DNA from: Hyphococcus lacteus
GTDB taxonomy: Bacteria; Pseudomonadota; Alphaproteobacteria; Caulobacterales; Parvularculaceae
Direction: 5' to 3'
Assembly (NCBI RefSeq): GCF_041058985.1
Contig: NZ_JBEHZE010000001.1
Location: forward strand, 248,001 to 312,000
Length of the DNA: 64,000 nt
Positions 8,607 to 18,027 of the stretch are shown here, one piece after another. A program made the translations under genes and the position numbers. The notes under the pieces are model-generated. The model worked only from the letters and a program-made list of their open reading frames with translations. It was not told where the DNA came from and ran no database searches. Every line of letters starts with the position of its first letter. The first letter of the stretch is position 1.

Positions 8607-10397
8607 ATGAAAAAAACGATTTTGTTGCTGGCCTGTTCTACACTTTTGCTTGTCGCCTGTGACAGCCAAAACAACACGGCGCGATCCGAGGGAACTGCGA
8701 ATCAAGACTTCCGAGCCACTGAAACCGCCGAGGATGTGACCGTCATCGCTGATGATTATATCAATGCGATGGCCGATGTTCATCCGCTGTATCTGGTCGC
8801 AACGGGCCTTGCCGCGGATTACGGCATTTCGAACACCGCTTTTGAGGATATCAGCCCGGAAGCCACCGCCCGCTTCGAGGCTGCCGAAGATCAATTACTT
8901 TCCCGGATTAATATGGTTGATCCGGATAATATCGAAAACCGCAATGATTGGGTCTTGCATCAATCGCTGAAAGAAACTCTCGAAGCAAGCATTCAGATGC
9001 GGGTGTGTAAAACGCCGCTTTGGTCGCTCAATCATATGAGTGGCTGGCAGAACTCGCTGGGGCAGATCGTTCCCCTGCAACCGGTTTCCACCGCCGAAGA
9101 ACGTACCGATGCGCTGGAACGCTGGGCAAAACTGCCCGCATATCTGGCGCATGACCGCGCCAATCTCGAGGCCGGATTAGCCCAAGGGTATTCCGCACCC
9201 AAACGGGTTGTTGCACGCGTCATCAAACAGCTCGACATCGCACTTGCGACACCCCCAGCCGAATCGCCCTTTATCGGTTTTATCAAAAACGCAGAAGACG
9301 CACCGGAATTTAGCTCAGCCGCTGAACGATTGGTCATCGACAAACTAAACCCCGCGATTGCATCTTATCGTGCGTTTTTGAATGACACCTATATGCCCGC
9401 TGCGCGAGATGCGCTGGCGGTGACGGCCCTGCCCGATGGCGACGCCTGCTACGAGGCATTTCTGCGTCTGTTTCATGGCGCGAACATTGGATCGAAAGCC
9501 ACCTTTGAGAACGGCCAAAAGGCCGTAGCGGCCAATATGGCAGGACTTCTTGATCGCGGTGAAGAGGTCTTTGGCACGCGCGATCTTGGAGAAATTTTGG
9601 CCCAAGTCAAAGACGCTCCGGGCAACCGATTTGAAACCGAGGAAGAGTTGATCAGCTTTACCCGCGATCAAGTCGCCCACACCCGCGAAAAATCTGAACC
9701 CTTCTTTAGCGCACTTCCAGAACAAGAAATGGTGGTTGAACCGTATCCGGATTATCTTAAAGGCACCGGGCAATCGTCTCGATACGAACCCACCGAAGCG
9801 GAAAAAGGGCCTGCAACCTATCGGATCAATACAGACGATTGGGCAGAGCAAACGCGCGGCGAAGCGATGGTGGTGGTCGTTCACGAAGGTTGGCCGGGAC
9901 ACCATTTGCAATTAGCAACCTTTACTGAAAAAGGTGACCTGCACCCCGCGATGAAACTGCTGGGTTCTTCGGCCGCTGTCGAAGGTTGGGCGCGCTATGC
10001 CGAAGCACTTGCTGAAGAAGCGGGCATCTATCACAACGTCTACGGAGAGATTACGCGACGCGCATGGCCCGCACGCGGCATGGTCGGAGACCCCGGCCTT
10101 CATGCCTATGGTTGGACCAACGAAGAAACCGCAGCCTATTTCATAGAAACCGGAAACTTTAACGAAGAAACCGCAGAGGTTTTGCTTGACCGCATGGCCG
10201 TCATTCCGGGCCAGTTGACCGGCTATGACACAGGCGGTCTAGAGATTTTTGCCCTGCGCCGCGAAGCCGAAGAACGGCTTGGCGACCGGTTTGATATTCG
10301 CGCCTTCCACGATCATGTCCTCGAAGTTGGTATGGCCCCGATTTCCGTCATACGCGCAAATGTCGAAGCATGGATTGAGGAAGAAGCCGCTCAATAG
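8607..10397 (+). CDS. DUF885-family metallopeptidase-like lipoprotein
   Basis: Exported lipoprotein of 596 aa. The signal peptide MKKTILLLACSTLLLVAC ends in a lipobox (LLVAC). The mature part carries the DUF885 signature HEGWPGHHLQ near residue 425, which resembles a zinc-binding HExxH-type peptidase site, plus a downstream E in VEGWARYAE. The length matches the family. DUF885 proteins are thought to be peptidases acting in the periplasm; the substrate is unknown. Start ATG 8607 is preceded by GGGGAT. Its stop codon is one base from the convergent stop of GTA gp15, leaving no room for a terminator between them. Confidence 0.9.
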   Translation: MKKTILLLACSTLLLVACDSQNNTARSEGTANQDFRATETAEDVTVIADDYINAMADVHPLYLVATGLAADYGISNTAFEDISPEATARFEAAEDQLLSRINMVDPDNIENRNDWVLHQSLKETLEASIQMRVCKTPLWSLNHMSGWQNSLGQIVPLQPVSTAEERTDALERWAKLPAYLAHDRANLEAGLAQGYSAPKRVVARVIKQLDIALATPPAESPFIGFIKNAEDAPEFSSAAERLVIDKLNPAIASYRAFLNDTYMPAARDALAVTALPDGDACYEAFLRLFHGANIGSKATFENGQKAVAANMAGLLDRGEEVFGTRDLGEILAQVKDAPGNRFETEEELISFTRDQVAHTREKSEPFFSALPEQEMVVEPYPDYLKGTGQSSRYEPTEAEKGPATYRINTDDWAEQTRGEAMVVVVHEGWPGHHLQLATFTEKGDLHPAMKLLGSSAAVEGWARYAEALAEEAGIYHNVYGEITRRAWPARGMVGDPGLHAYGWTNEETAAYFIETGNFNEETAEVLLDRMAVIPGQLTGYDTGGLEIFALRREAEERLGDRFDIRAFHDHVLEVGMAPISVIRANVEAWIEEEAAQ

Positions 10398-10398
10398 C

Positions 10399-13300
10399 CT
10401 ATTCAATCAACACGTCCCGGTGGGCGGCGATGCCGTCGCCCACCGCATCAGACAGCTGAACAACCGAAAAACTGATGACGCCGTCAGGCGGTGTTATGCC
10501 AAAATCAACAGCAATATCAGCGCTATCATAGAGATATTCGGGCTGCGCGAGTTCAACAGTTTTCAGCACTGTTTCCCCATCGAAAATCGTCAATCGATAG
10601 CGCTCAAACGCTTCACCCAACGGCACTTCGCCTTGCCAACTATCGCCGCTGGTTCTTGTTCGTCTTATCCAACTCAACCTTATATCACTGCCCACGCGTT
10701 TTGCCCGAAGGTGCACAGGCGAAAGCGGCATCAATGCACGAAGGTTTAGCGCATAGGACCGTTTCGTAAACTTATCTGTATCAGGAATTTCTGACTCGGG
10801 CCCGGCCTGCCATTCAAATTCAATGCCGCGCAAATCATTAGAAAATTCGACTGGCGTAACCGCTGGCGACAACAAAACTGCACGGGCATTGATGGCAGCA
10901 CCTATTTTGGCTTCGCTCTCGGTGCCCGCCTGCCCACGCAAAAGATTTGAAAGCCGCCAAGTGTTATCCTCCAATAACTCGGCATCGCGAAACTGAAGCA
11001 CTTCCCATGCTCCATTATCCGCCATGACAAGCAATGTGTTGGCACCGGAAAAGATATCGTCGGTCATACGCGACGCGAGATTACCATAGAACAATCGCAA
11101 CCCCACCGATGCGCCGGACCAACGCCCGCTGGGCGCTGGTGGCAAAGAGGTAACAAGCCGCCCCATCACCGCGCGCGCCGGTGCACGACCCGCTAACAAT
11201 GGTGCCCCACCCGCGCTACGATAAAGCGCTGCACCGCCCGGCCACGGGTCAGAAAAGGCCGCAAACATCGGCGCAATTCCATCACCCAAAAATGGCAAAT
11301 CCATCAATTCCCATATCGGCGCGGAAAACACGGGCACCAGCGATGGCGGCGTAAAAACAGCCGGTCCCACCGGCGCATTATAGACGTCGGGTGAAACCCG
11401 AACGAGCGAACATTCACGGCCATCTGCATCGTCGATTTGGAGAATTCTATATTGTCGATCCGTTCCAAGATCATTTAGATTAACCGCGTCTCCCGGCTCT
11501 AGACCGATCAATGACGGGGGCAGCGTGAATTCTAACGCTTCACGCATCACCCACGCATCCGCAAGAATTGACCGTGCGCGCGCTTCCGCTTCGGCGGCGG
11601 GGATCACAGCGGCGATATCGACCCCAGCTTCCCGGAGCGGGCGTGCGCCGGGGTCACGGGCCTCAGCCACCGCAGCGCCAAAGTCATCTTGTTCATCAAA
11701 AAACCCCAATCGAAAGGCCGAAGGCAAATCGGCCTCTTGGGTGAAATGATGACTAAACGGGCCGTCGTTTCGCGCCAACAAATCACCCACAGAAAAGTTG
11801 GCGACCGGTGCCGCGTGACGAGGTTGGCACCGAATTTCATCGCCGACTTCGATCATGTCGAATTGATAAACATCGGCAAGCGGATCAATCATTTCACGCG
11901 CTGACATTGGCCGATCAATCAGGTAACCGGTGACCGTTCCCTCAAGCTTATGGGTCACCAGATTATCGGCCCCGGCTTCGGCGCTAAGGGCCGATACCAA
12001 AAGACCCAATGGCGCGCGGCCCAATCGACCGTTCAACCAATGTCCCTTTTCCCAATTAGCAGTATCACCCCAAATATCTGACCGTGCGGGAAAGTCTGGG
12101 AAAGGCCGCGCATCCCACGCATAAACATATTGCCGGTCAGCATCGACCATCGCCGAACCATAAACCGATGACACAGGATTGTTTGCCGCCTCGCGCCAAA
12201 AATGACCGTGGGCTTCAATAAGGCTACGTTGCGCCAAGTCGTCTCGGCGTCCGTCAGAGAAATAGGGCAGCGCGCTTTCGCTGCTCTTCGCATCGACAAA
12301 AACATTGGGCTGGTTCGCCCCCTTATCGACCGCAGGGCAACCAATCTCGGTGAAGTAAATCGGTTTTGATTGTGGTTGCCAGGTCGTCGGTGTTTCTGAA
12401 CGCGTCCCATTCGGGCGGTCATAATGATAATTCGACCACCAGTTTCGAAGGTCTTTGCACCGCCATACCCATGGCTCGTTATACGCACTATCTGTGATGG
12501 GGGTGCGTGTTTGCGCCGCGCGGTCGGCCCCGGTGGCGTAGTAATAATCATACCCCTCGCCCCCGGCGATATTCGCCGCTAGGTAGTCGCGATCATATTG
12601 GCTGGCATAACCCGCCTCTGCATCAAGATGACCGAAACCATCACGCCAATCAGCCAGCGGCATGTAATTGTCGATCCCGATAAAATCGACATTCGTGTCA
12701 CTCCAGAAATCATCGAGATGAAACTGCACAGCGCCACCGCCGGGATGATGGCCAAAATATTCCGACCAATCGGCCCCATAAGAAAGCTTGGTCCCTGCCC
12801 CCAGAATAGAACGGACATCCGCCGCCAAAGATTTTAACTGCGCCACCGCCGGATACGCACCCGTCTGGTCGCGCGTGGTGGTCAGCCCGCGCAATTCCGA
12901 CCCCAATAAAAAGCTATCGACACCGCCCGCCAGCACACATAACCGCGCGTAATGCAAAATCATACGCCGGAACGACCATTCGCTCGGCCCTGAATAACTC
13001 ACGGTATCGCCGCTTGTAGAAAATTCCGACGGAGACGCCGCGCCAAAGAAATATGTTATGTCCGAGCCGGCCATCGCAGTTTGATCATCCCCCGCAATAC
13101 GCCCCCGCCACGGAAAACCTGCGGCGTCCATCAGAATAAACGGGTGGAACATGACTTTAATGCCGCGATTATTCAGTGCCTTGATAGTCTCGATAACATT
13201 GCGGTCGGCGGGGGTTCCGCCATAGGCCGCACCGCCATCAAGATTTGAGATCAGATGCGCACCATCACGATCGACACCGCCCACAACCCAATCATAAGGG

Positions 13301-14229
13301 GTCGTTTCTTTGGTGCGGGTTTCAACACCGGGGCGCAGATCACAACTGCCAGCATCAATCGTATTACCAAACCAACTGACGACAATCGATACATGGTCAA
13401 GGTTGGGCGCAGCATCCAATAACGCATCAATAGAGGCCGTGAAATCTGTGCCGCCTTGATTGTTGTGAATGTTCTCCGACGCGGTGACACCCTCATCCAG
13501 AATACGCGTAACGCCGGTCGTCCCATAGACAAACTCTCCCGACCCAGGGATCAGGCAAACAGCCGACAACCGGTTTTCAAGCGAATCGGGGTCAGTTTTC
13601 TTGAGGCTTTTTTCAACCTCAAAAGAAAGCTGTGGAATGCGATTTCCAAATTCTTTCAGGGGCATGTCCTCAAACACAATATAGGCAAGCCCCCGAAACG
13701 CCGGCGCTACGTCTTCTACGGCCTCGATCAACGGGTCCGGGTTTTGGCTTTCTGTGCCGCGATAGACCCGAACATTTAGCCCCGATAGATCAAGCGGCTT
13801 TCCGTCGGCCCAAACGCGGCCAATTCGGTCAATCTCGCCCTCACAAATGCCCACCGCAAAAGAAATAGAATATAGATATTCCGTATAGGTTGTTTGTGCC
13901 GCTGGGCGTGCGCCTTTACCGCCCACCGCTTCGGTCGTTTCTGCCGTGTTTTCCTTAAAATTCGCCGCCCATATGAGCTGACCAGACATGCGCGCACGCC
14001 CATAGACCCTCAGGACTGGCGCACCTTCTTGTGCGGCCTGAACCGAAAAACTATCGAGACGCGGCCCATCAACGGCGCGTTTGCGCGGGCCAAAAATCAA
14101 CCGGTCTGCATATCCGGCCGCATAGGATGCGGCTGTGGTCGCCGCTGTCCGCGCGAGAAAAGCACCAATTCCGGCTTTCGAAATCGCCGTGCCGACACCA
14201 GAGGCCGCTGTCAAAAGTAGTTGCGCCAT
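10399..14229 (-). CDS. gp15: GTA gp15, megatron / host-specificity tail protein
   Basis: Giant baseplate protein of 1276 aa, last gene of the GTA structural cluster. The N-terminal part resembles the phage tail hub/J-protein fold; the middle (about 230-700) looks like the GTA TIM-barrel (glycoside hydrolase-like) domain, with barrel-like stretches such as FIGIDNYMPLADWRDG and IYFTEIGCPAVDKG; the C-terminal third has the phage-tail-3 and Rcc01698-like segments. In RcGTA this protein forms the tail tip that contacts the recipient. ATG at 14229 overlaps the gp14 stop (TAATG), implying coupled translation. Length and domain order match RcGTA gp15, so it appears intact. Confidence 0.95.
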   Translation of the reverse strand: MAQLLLTAASGVGTAISKAGIGAFLARTAATTAASYAAGYADRLIFGPRKRAVDGPRLDSFSVQAAQEGAPVLRVYGRARMSGQLIWAANFKENTAETTEAVGGKGARPAAQTTYTEYLYSISFAVGICEGEIDRIGRVWADGKPLDLSGLNVRVYRGTESQNPDPLIEAVEDVAPAFRGLAYIVFEDMPLKEFGNRIPQLSFEVEKSLKKTDPDSLENRLSAVCLIPGSGEFVYGTTGVTRILDEGVTASENIHNNQGGTDFTASIDALLDAAPNLDHVSIVVSWFGNTIDAGSCDLRPGVETRTKETTPYDWVVGGVDRDGAHLISNLDGGAAYGGTPADRNVIETIKALNNRGIKVMFHPFILMDAAGFPWRGRIAGDDQTAMAGSDITYFFGAASPSEFSTSGDTVSYSGPSEWSFRRMILHYARLCVLAGGVDSFLLGSELRGLTTTRDQTGAYPAVAQLKSLAADVRSILGAGTKLSYGADWSEYFGHHPGGGAVQFHLDDFWSDTNVDFIGIDNYMPLADWRDGFGHLDAEAGYASQYDRDYLAANIAGGEGYDYYYATGADRAAQTRTPITDSAYNEPWVWRCKDLRNWWSNYHYDRPNGTRSETPTTWQPQSKPIYFTEIGCPAVDKGANQPNVFVDAKSSESALPYFSDGRRDDLAQRSLIEAHGHFWREAANNPVSSVYGSAMVDADRQYVYAWDARPFPDFPARSDIWGDTANWEKGHWLNGRLGRAPLGLLVSALSAEAGADNLVTHKLEGTVTGYLIDRPMSAREMIDPLADVYQFDMIEVGDEIRCQPRHAAPVANFSVGDLLARNDGPFSHHFTQEADLPSAFRLGFFDEQDDFGAAVAEARDPGARPLREAGVDIAAVIPAAEAEARARSILADAWVMREALEFTLPPSLIGLEPGDAVNLNDLGTDRQYRILQIDDADGRECSLVRVSPDVYNAPVGPAVFTPPSLVPVFSAPIWELMDLPFLGDGIAPMFAAFSDPWPGGAALYRSAGGAPLLAGRAPARAVMGRLVTSLPPAPSGRWSGASVGLRLFYGNLASRMTDDIFSGANTLLVMADNGAWEVLQFRDAELLEDNTWRLSNLLRGQAGTESEAKIGAAINARAVLLSPAVTPVEFSNDLRGIEFEWQAGPESEIPDTDKFTKRSYALNLRALMPLSPVHLRAKRVGSDIRLSWIRRTRTSGDSWQGEVPLGEAFERYRLTIFDGETVLKTVELAQPEYLYDSADIAVDFGITPPDGVISFSVVQLSDAVGDGIAAHRDVLIE

Positions 14230-14690
14230 TATTCAGCTCCCGGAAAAATAAAAACACCCGCAATGCGCATTTGCCACCAACGGTTCATCCAACTTTCCAC
14301 GACCTTGCGCCCCGCATAGGCGTGAATAAATTGCTCAGGCGCACTGACAATGCCGCAATGTTTTGCCGGACCATCGGTGGTGACGCGAAAAACCAAAACA
14401 TCACCCGGTTCAAATCGCCCATCAATTCGCTCGATCAGGTTCCGGCGCGCAGCACCCAATAATGGTTCCTCACCCTGGTGGCGTTCATTCCAATCTGGCG
14501 TATAGGCGGGCGGGTGCTCTGGCTCATCTCCATATAGCGAGCGCCAGACACCCCGCACCAAACCAAGGCAATCACATCCTGCTCCGCGTGCGCTGGCTTG
14601 ATGGCGATAGGGCGTGTCGATCCAATCACGCGCGGCATCAATGATTTCCATCCGTGATCGGACAGCGGTAAAACTATTGGTAGCGGTCAT
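14229..14690 (-). CDS. gp14: GTA gp14, NlpC/P60 cell-wall peptidase
   Basis: Tail-associated peptidoglycan peptidase of 153 aa. It has the NlpC/P60 catalytic cysteine in GCDCLGLVRGVW, a His in KHCGIV, and a third polar site in EQFIHAYAG. In RcGTA the homologue sits at the tail tip and is thought to open the recipient cell wall. It starts inside the 3' end of gp13 with an ATGA overlap and ends overlapping gp15. Confidence 0.94.
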   Translation of the reverse strand: MTATNSFTAVRSRMEIIDAARDWIDTPYRHQASARGAGCDCLGLVRGVWRSLYGDEPEHPPAYTPDWNERHQGEEPLLGAARRNLIERIDGRFEPGDVLVFRVTTDGPAKHCGIVSAPEQFIHAYAGRKVVESWMNRWWQMRIAGVFIFPGAE

Positions 14691-15547
14691 GACCTTTTAC
14701 CTCCGTCATTGTTCTCGCTGCGTAGTGGATAGGAAATCGCCACATCATTACCCGGCATCATCGGAAAACCGCGGAAATTGACGCTGTTAGAAAATTTCTC
14801 ACGGCAGGTTGCGAAACGCTTGTCGCAACCCGCTTGAATTTCAAAAGCATCACCGAGCTTTATGGGGCCTCCAGCTGGCAGCCAGAGCGAAATTGCGCCT
14901 GCGCCAGCTTGGTTTTTCACATGCGCCGCTAGCCCCGCATTCGCCCCGCTAAGCCATTTGATTAAACCGTGAGAAAACCACCCATCGTCATAATGATCGA
15001 GCGATGAAGCGCTGAAATTCTGGCTGTTGCGAAGTGAAGTGACTGCGGCGCTGACAAATGCCGGGCTGATGCCGCATTTATCACTACCAAGATTGACATC
15101 ACAAAGCCGCTGATAAAGACGCCCGGTTGGTTGGTCGAGTTGGTGGGAAAGACCGCGAATCTCTGCGCGGAACTGCGCCCCCACCCGCGTGACTTCTCCG
15201 ATTGTACCAGCCTTTAACAACACATGTTGCGATGGCGCGGCCCAATTTACGCGATAAAGTTCAACCGCCGCACCATCATAGCGACCGGCATTCAGATCAT
15301 CAGCGGAAATCGACGACAACAGCCCTTCGATTTCCGAATTATCGACGCCAAGATCCGCACTGGCCCGCAGCGCACTGCCCTTTGCGCCGCTTTCTGGCCG
15401 GAATTCTGTTTCAATAAAATGAAGCGCCCGGTCATGATCGGTAAAGCCGTGCACAACTCCATCGCGCCGCGCGATTCGCCAGCACGTCGCAAGGGTGGTT
15501 ATTCCGCCTTGAAGATGTGCCGCAAATGCAGGATCAAGAACGCGCAT
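14687..15547 (-). CDS. gp13: GTA gp13, tail hub protein (DUF2163)
   Basis: Baseplate hub protein of 286 aa with the DUF2163 / phage BR0599-like C-terminal domain. Four cysteines in two pairs (CDVNLGSDKCG and GCDKRFATC) match the cysteine set that binds an iron-sulfur cluster in the RcGTA hub structure; ligation here is inferred. The tail motif NSVNFRGFPMMPGND is typical of the family. The start ATG at 15547 shares its A with the gp12 stop codon (TAATG). Confidence 0.94.
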   Translation of the reverse strand: MRVLDPAFAAHLQGGITTLATCWRIARRDGVVHGFTDHDRALHFIETEFRPESGAKGSALRASADLGVDNSEIEGLLSSISADDLNAGRYDGAAVELYRVNWAAPSQHVLLKAGTIGEVTRVGAQFRAEIRGLSHQLDQPTGRLYQRLCDVNLGSDKCGISPAFVSAAVTSLRNSQNFSASSLDHYDDGWFSHGLIKWLSGANAGLAAHVKNQAGAGAISLWLPAGGPIKLGDAFEIQAGCDKRFATCREKFSNSVNFRGFPMMPGNDVAISYPLRSENNDGGKRS

Positions 15548-16179
15548 TACACCAGGACCTCAACCAACGGAATTGAGGGAATATCGCCAGCTTGAAACGC
15601 CGCTAAATTAATCCGTAGGTCATCATTATCAAAACGAACCGGCACATCAAAAACAAATCCTGCTGTGACGACCGCGCCATCCGCTGGCGGCGAGACCATT
15701 GTCACAATCCCGGTAGTCGGGTCGATAGAATAATCATCCCCGATCGTCGCTTCGCTTGCGTCAACGGCGACGCGAACACTGCCCTCCACCGGTTTTTTGA
15801 TTAACCGTCGATAACTATGCGCGCCGGAGGCATAGGCTTTTGAAAGTTGAAACTCAGTTTTGGTGCCGTCGCCTGTACCGATCAGTTGGTCATCGGCTTG
15901 GGGGGTGTTGGCGATCACACAGCTTTTGCAATCAAACGGGTCGCGAAATCGAAACCCATACAGCCGGCCATGCCGAGCCTCGAAAAACGCAATGATATTT
16001 TCAATATCGCTGATCGATTTTACGCCGTATCCCGCATTGAACGAGCGACGAGAGGCCGCCCAAGGGCTATTGCGTTCTTCAAAACCAGAATGAAGCGCTA
16101 CGATTTCTGTCTTGCGGCTTGGGCCACCTTCGGAATTAAGCGCGATATCAAGCGGAAACAAAACTTCATGAAATGTCAT
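15547..16179 (-). CDS. gp12: GTA gp12, distal tail protein (DUF2460)
   Basis: Distal tail protein of 210 aa that joins tail tube and baseplate in RcGTA. The DUF2460 signature includes MTFHEVLFPLDIALNSEGGP at the start, RHGRLYGFRFRDPFD in the middle and a carboxyl end NLAAFQAGDIPSIPLVEVLV typical of the family. It follows gp11 by 11 bp and is complete at the family length. Confidence 0.95.
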   Translation of the reverse strand: MTFHEVLFPLDIALNSEGGPSRKTEIVALHSGFEERNSPWAASRRSFNAGYGVKSISDIENIIAFFEARHGRLYGFRFRDPFDCKSCVIANTPQADDQLIGTGDGTKTEFQLSKAYASGAHSYRRLIKKPVEGSVRVAVDASEATIGDDYSIDPTTGIVTMVSPPADGAVVTAGFVFDVPVRFDNDDLRINLAAFQAGDIPSIPLVEVLV

Positions 16180-16190
16180 GCTAATACCCT

Positions 16191-16724
16191 TTAAGCGTTG
16201 CGTTGACCGCGACCGACCGCGCGCGCCAACGCGCTGGCGATCTGGGTTTCAGACCTGCGAAAACTGTCCGTATCCGTCACAGATGGAAGCGTGATATTGA
16301 CGTTGACGCCGCCACGGCTCGTGGGTTGAATCCCCCCACTCTGCTTTGGGGTGAACCATTCTGGCCCGCGTTCGCCAACCAGATAGGATTGCCCCGGCGC
16401 AACCGTCCCACCATTGGCGCGCGCACCGCCAAAGGCACCGGACAACGCCCCACTGACCAGATTATGAACCGGCTGACGCACCAAACTATCAATGGCGAAC
16501 CCGCGAAGATCACGCAAAAGCGACTGCGACAGTTTTTTGAGTGAAATCTCACCGCTTTCGGCCGCGCGCGCCAAGTTTGATTGAATGGAACGCGCCGCAA
16601 CCGAGAACGCATCCTCAATCATCATCGCCGCTGGTGCGATCTGATCGCGCGCAAGACGCTCAATTTCCGCACTGGCTTCGGCAATACCAGAAATATCTAC
16701 ATTCACATTTACCGCATCAGTCAT
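16191..16724 (-). CDS. gp11: GTA gp11, short tape-measure protein
   Basis: Protein of 177 aa, short for a phage tape measure but normal for GTAs, whose tails are short. N-terminal part helical (IAEASAEIERLARDQIAPAAMMIEDAF), C-terminal part Gly-rich with PGQSYLVGERGPEWFTPKQ, a motif frequent at the end of tape measures. ATG at 16724 has AAGGAAAT upstream and overlaps the stop of the small gp10.1 gene; a longer frame to 16790 is open but would cover nearly half of gp10.1. Confidence 0.9.
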   Translation of the reverse strand: MTDAVNVNVDISGIAEASAEIERLARDQIAPAAMMIEDAFSVAARSIQSNLARAAESGEISLKKLSQSLLRDLRGFAIDSLVRQPVHNLVSGALSGAFGGARANGGTVAPGQSYLVGERGPEWFTPKQSGGIQPTSRGGVNVNITLPSVTDTDSFRRSETQIASALARAVGRGQRNA

Positions 16725-16875
16725 TTTTATTTCCTTCGATCTGGTGAATAAGGTGCGCAAGATCCTGTTGTCCCATGCCGCGCGCATCACTGATCAGTAC
16801 ACGCCATTCCGAAACGGAAAGATTCCAAAAATCGCGTGGCGAGAGGCCCAAGCCGGTGACCGCAAAGCCAAACAT
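16717..16875 (-). CDS. GTA gp10.1-like tail assembly chaperone, 52 aa
   Basis: Tiny gene between gp10 and gp11. Its ATG at 16875 overlaps the gp10 stop as TGATG, and its TGA at 16717-16719 overlaps the gp11 start. The protein reads MFGFAVTGLGLSPRDFWNLS then VSEWRVLISDARGMG, the LGLSP-FW-L-EW pattern of the TIGR02216 / rcc01693 family found at this exact place in GTA clusters. Family members usually have several more N-terminal residues including a Trp; here in-frame SWPV codons lie just upstream, but no standard start precedes them, so the true N-terminus is uncertain. Confidence 0.85.
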   Translation of the reverse strand: MFGFAVTGLGLSPRDFWNLSVSEWRVLISDARGMGQQDLAHLIHQIEGNKND

Positions 16876-17192
16876 CACGGGCCAGCTTGCGACTTTCCCG
16901 GCGCACCGCCCAAAGCCGCAAAAGCTTTTGCGATTGCTGTCCCAGCCTGCGCGAGATCTAGATCACTGGTCCTTAAAACCTCCATCGCCAGCGGCGCACC
17001 ACCCCCAGCGATTAATGCGTGAAGGACGATGATGATGTCGCTGACACGCGGATTTTTTAGCCGTTCTTGAAGCGCTAAAAGATCACCGCCACCAAGTTTA
17101 TCTTCGATGTCGGCAAGCGCACCAAGCGTAAGCCGAAGCACGCGCTCTTCACCATTTATTTGTAATCGAACGTCGCCGCGAGGATGGGTCAT
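16875..17192 (-). CDS. gp10: GTA gp10, tail tube-associated / assembly chaperone protein
   Basis: Protein of 105 aa of the GTA gp10 family (Phage_TAC_11-like). The N-terminal half has a beta-type stretch with LQINGEERVLRLTLGALADI, typical of this family, followed by LGGGDLLALQERLKN and helices. It probably acts with gp10.1 during tail assembly, like the paired chaperones of other siphoviruses. The start overlaps the gp9 stop as TAATG and the end overlaps gp10.1. Confidence 0.88.
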   Translation of the reverse strand: MTHPRGDVRLQINGEERVLRLTLGALADIEDKLGGGDLLALQERLKNPRVSDIIIVLHALIAGGGAPLAMEVLRTSDLDLAQAGTAIAKAFAALGGAPGKSQAGP

Positions 17193-17614
17193 TACGCGCC
17201 CTCCGCGGCAAAGGTGATTGCGCCCGCTGACTCGAGCGCGAGCGCCATCGTCGCTTCGCGGTCATGTTCACCCGCATAGTCCAGATTGGTGATAAGAAAT
17301 GCGCCCGCGATTGTCCCAAACCCCGGAATAATGATTTGCCAATTCCGCGTCTCGCCCGCAAAGAATACGGATCGCACCGTCACAGCGCTCGCATCATTTA
17401 AAAACACCCCTGCCCCCGATACTGACGCTTGGCGAACGCCACCACCCACTAATAGCTCGCGCCAGCCACCGGATGATTGAGAATGGGTAACATCAATCAT
17501 CTGTGTATTGAGTGATAGAGTTTTCGTCCGCAATCCACCGATAATCGAGAACGCTTCTGGGTCCGATGCGTCGCTGAGTTTTAACAATAGGTCTTTGCCC
17601 CGTTGTGCGGTCAT
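17192..17614 (-). CDS. gp9: GTA gp9, major tail tube protein
   Basis: Major tail protein of 140 aa, TP901-1 family. It opens MTAQRGKDLLLKLSD and contains GGLRTKTLSLNTQMIDVTHS and SGGWRELLVGGGVRQASVSG, the characteristic strands of GTA tail tube proteins. It polymerises into hexameric rings in RcGTA. An ATGA overlap with gp8 upstream and a TAATG overlap with gp10 downstream imply coupled translation. Confidence 0.95.
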   Translation of the reverse strand: MTAQRGKDLLLKLSDASDPEAFSIIGGLRTKTLSLNTQMIDVTHSQSSGGWRELLVGGGVRQASVSGAGVFLNDASAVTVRSVFFAGETRNWQIIIPGFGTIAGAFLITNLDYAGEHDREATMALALESAGAITFAAEGA

Positions 17615-18027
17615 ATCATTTCCTTTTCTTGTGTAACGGCACGGAATCTGGCCACGCCCTGATAGGTCTCGCCATCTTGGCGACGAAAAACATCGCCAAA
17701 GACAAAGCGGATATTCACCAAATCGTGGTCTGGCAGGCTGAGCATGGCTTCGTGAAGCGCGTCATAAACCACACCCAAAATGCGCTTCACCTCACGGCGG
17801 CCCGCATAGCGCGAGAACACATAGAGCTTCAGTTCGTGCTCCAAACCGCCATCAACGCCTTTCCAATCGCTGGCGCGGGCCTCCCCCAACGTCAGATAGG
17901 GAAAAACCGCATCAGGTGGTGGGTCATCGTAAATCCGAGCGGGCGTACCGAGTTCGGCTTGCAGCGCGCTATCCGCGCGCAAATGTTGATAGATTGCCTT
18001 TTGAAGGTCCCAAGTGACAACACTCAT
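17611..18027 (-). CDS. gp8: GTA gp8, tail terminator (DUF3168)
   Basis: Tail terminator of 138 aa. The DUF3168 signature is clear: LQKAIYQHLRADSAL, a PARIYDDPPPDAVFPYLTLGE core and DGGLEHELKLYVFSRYAGRREVK. In RcGTA it caps the tail tube at the head side. It overlaps gp7 and gp9 by ATGA junctions. Confidence 0.94.
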   Translation of the reverse strand: MSVVTWDLQKAIYQHLRADSALQAELGTPARIYDDPPPDAVFPYLTLGEARASDWKGVDGGLEHELKLYVFSRYAGRREVKRILGVVYDALHEAMLSLPDHDLVNIRFVFGDVFRRQDGETYQGVARFRAVTQEKEMI

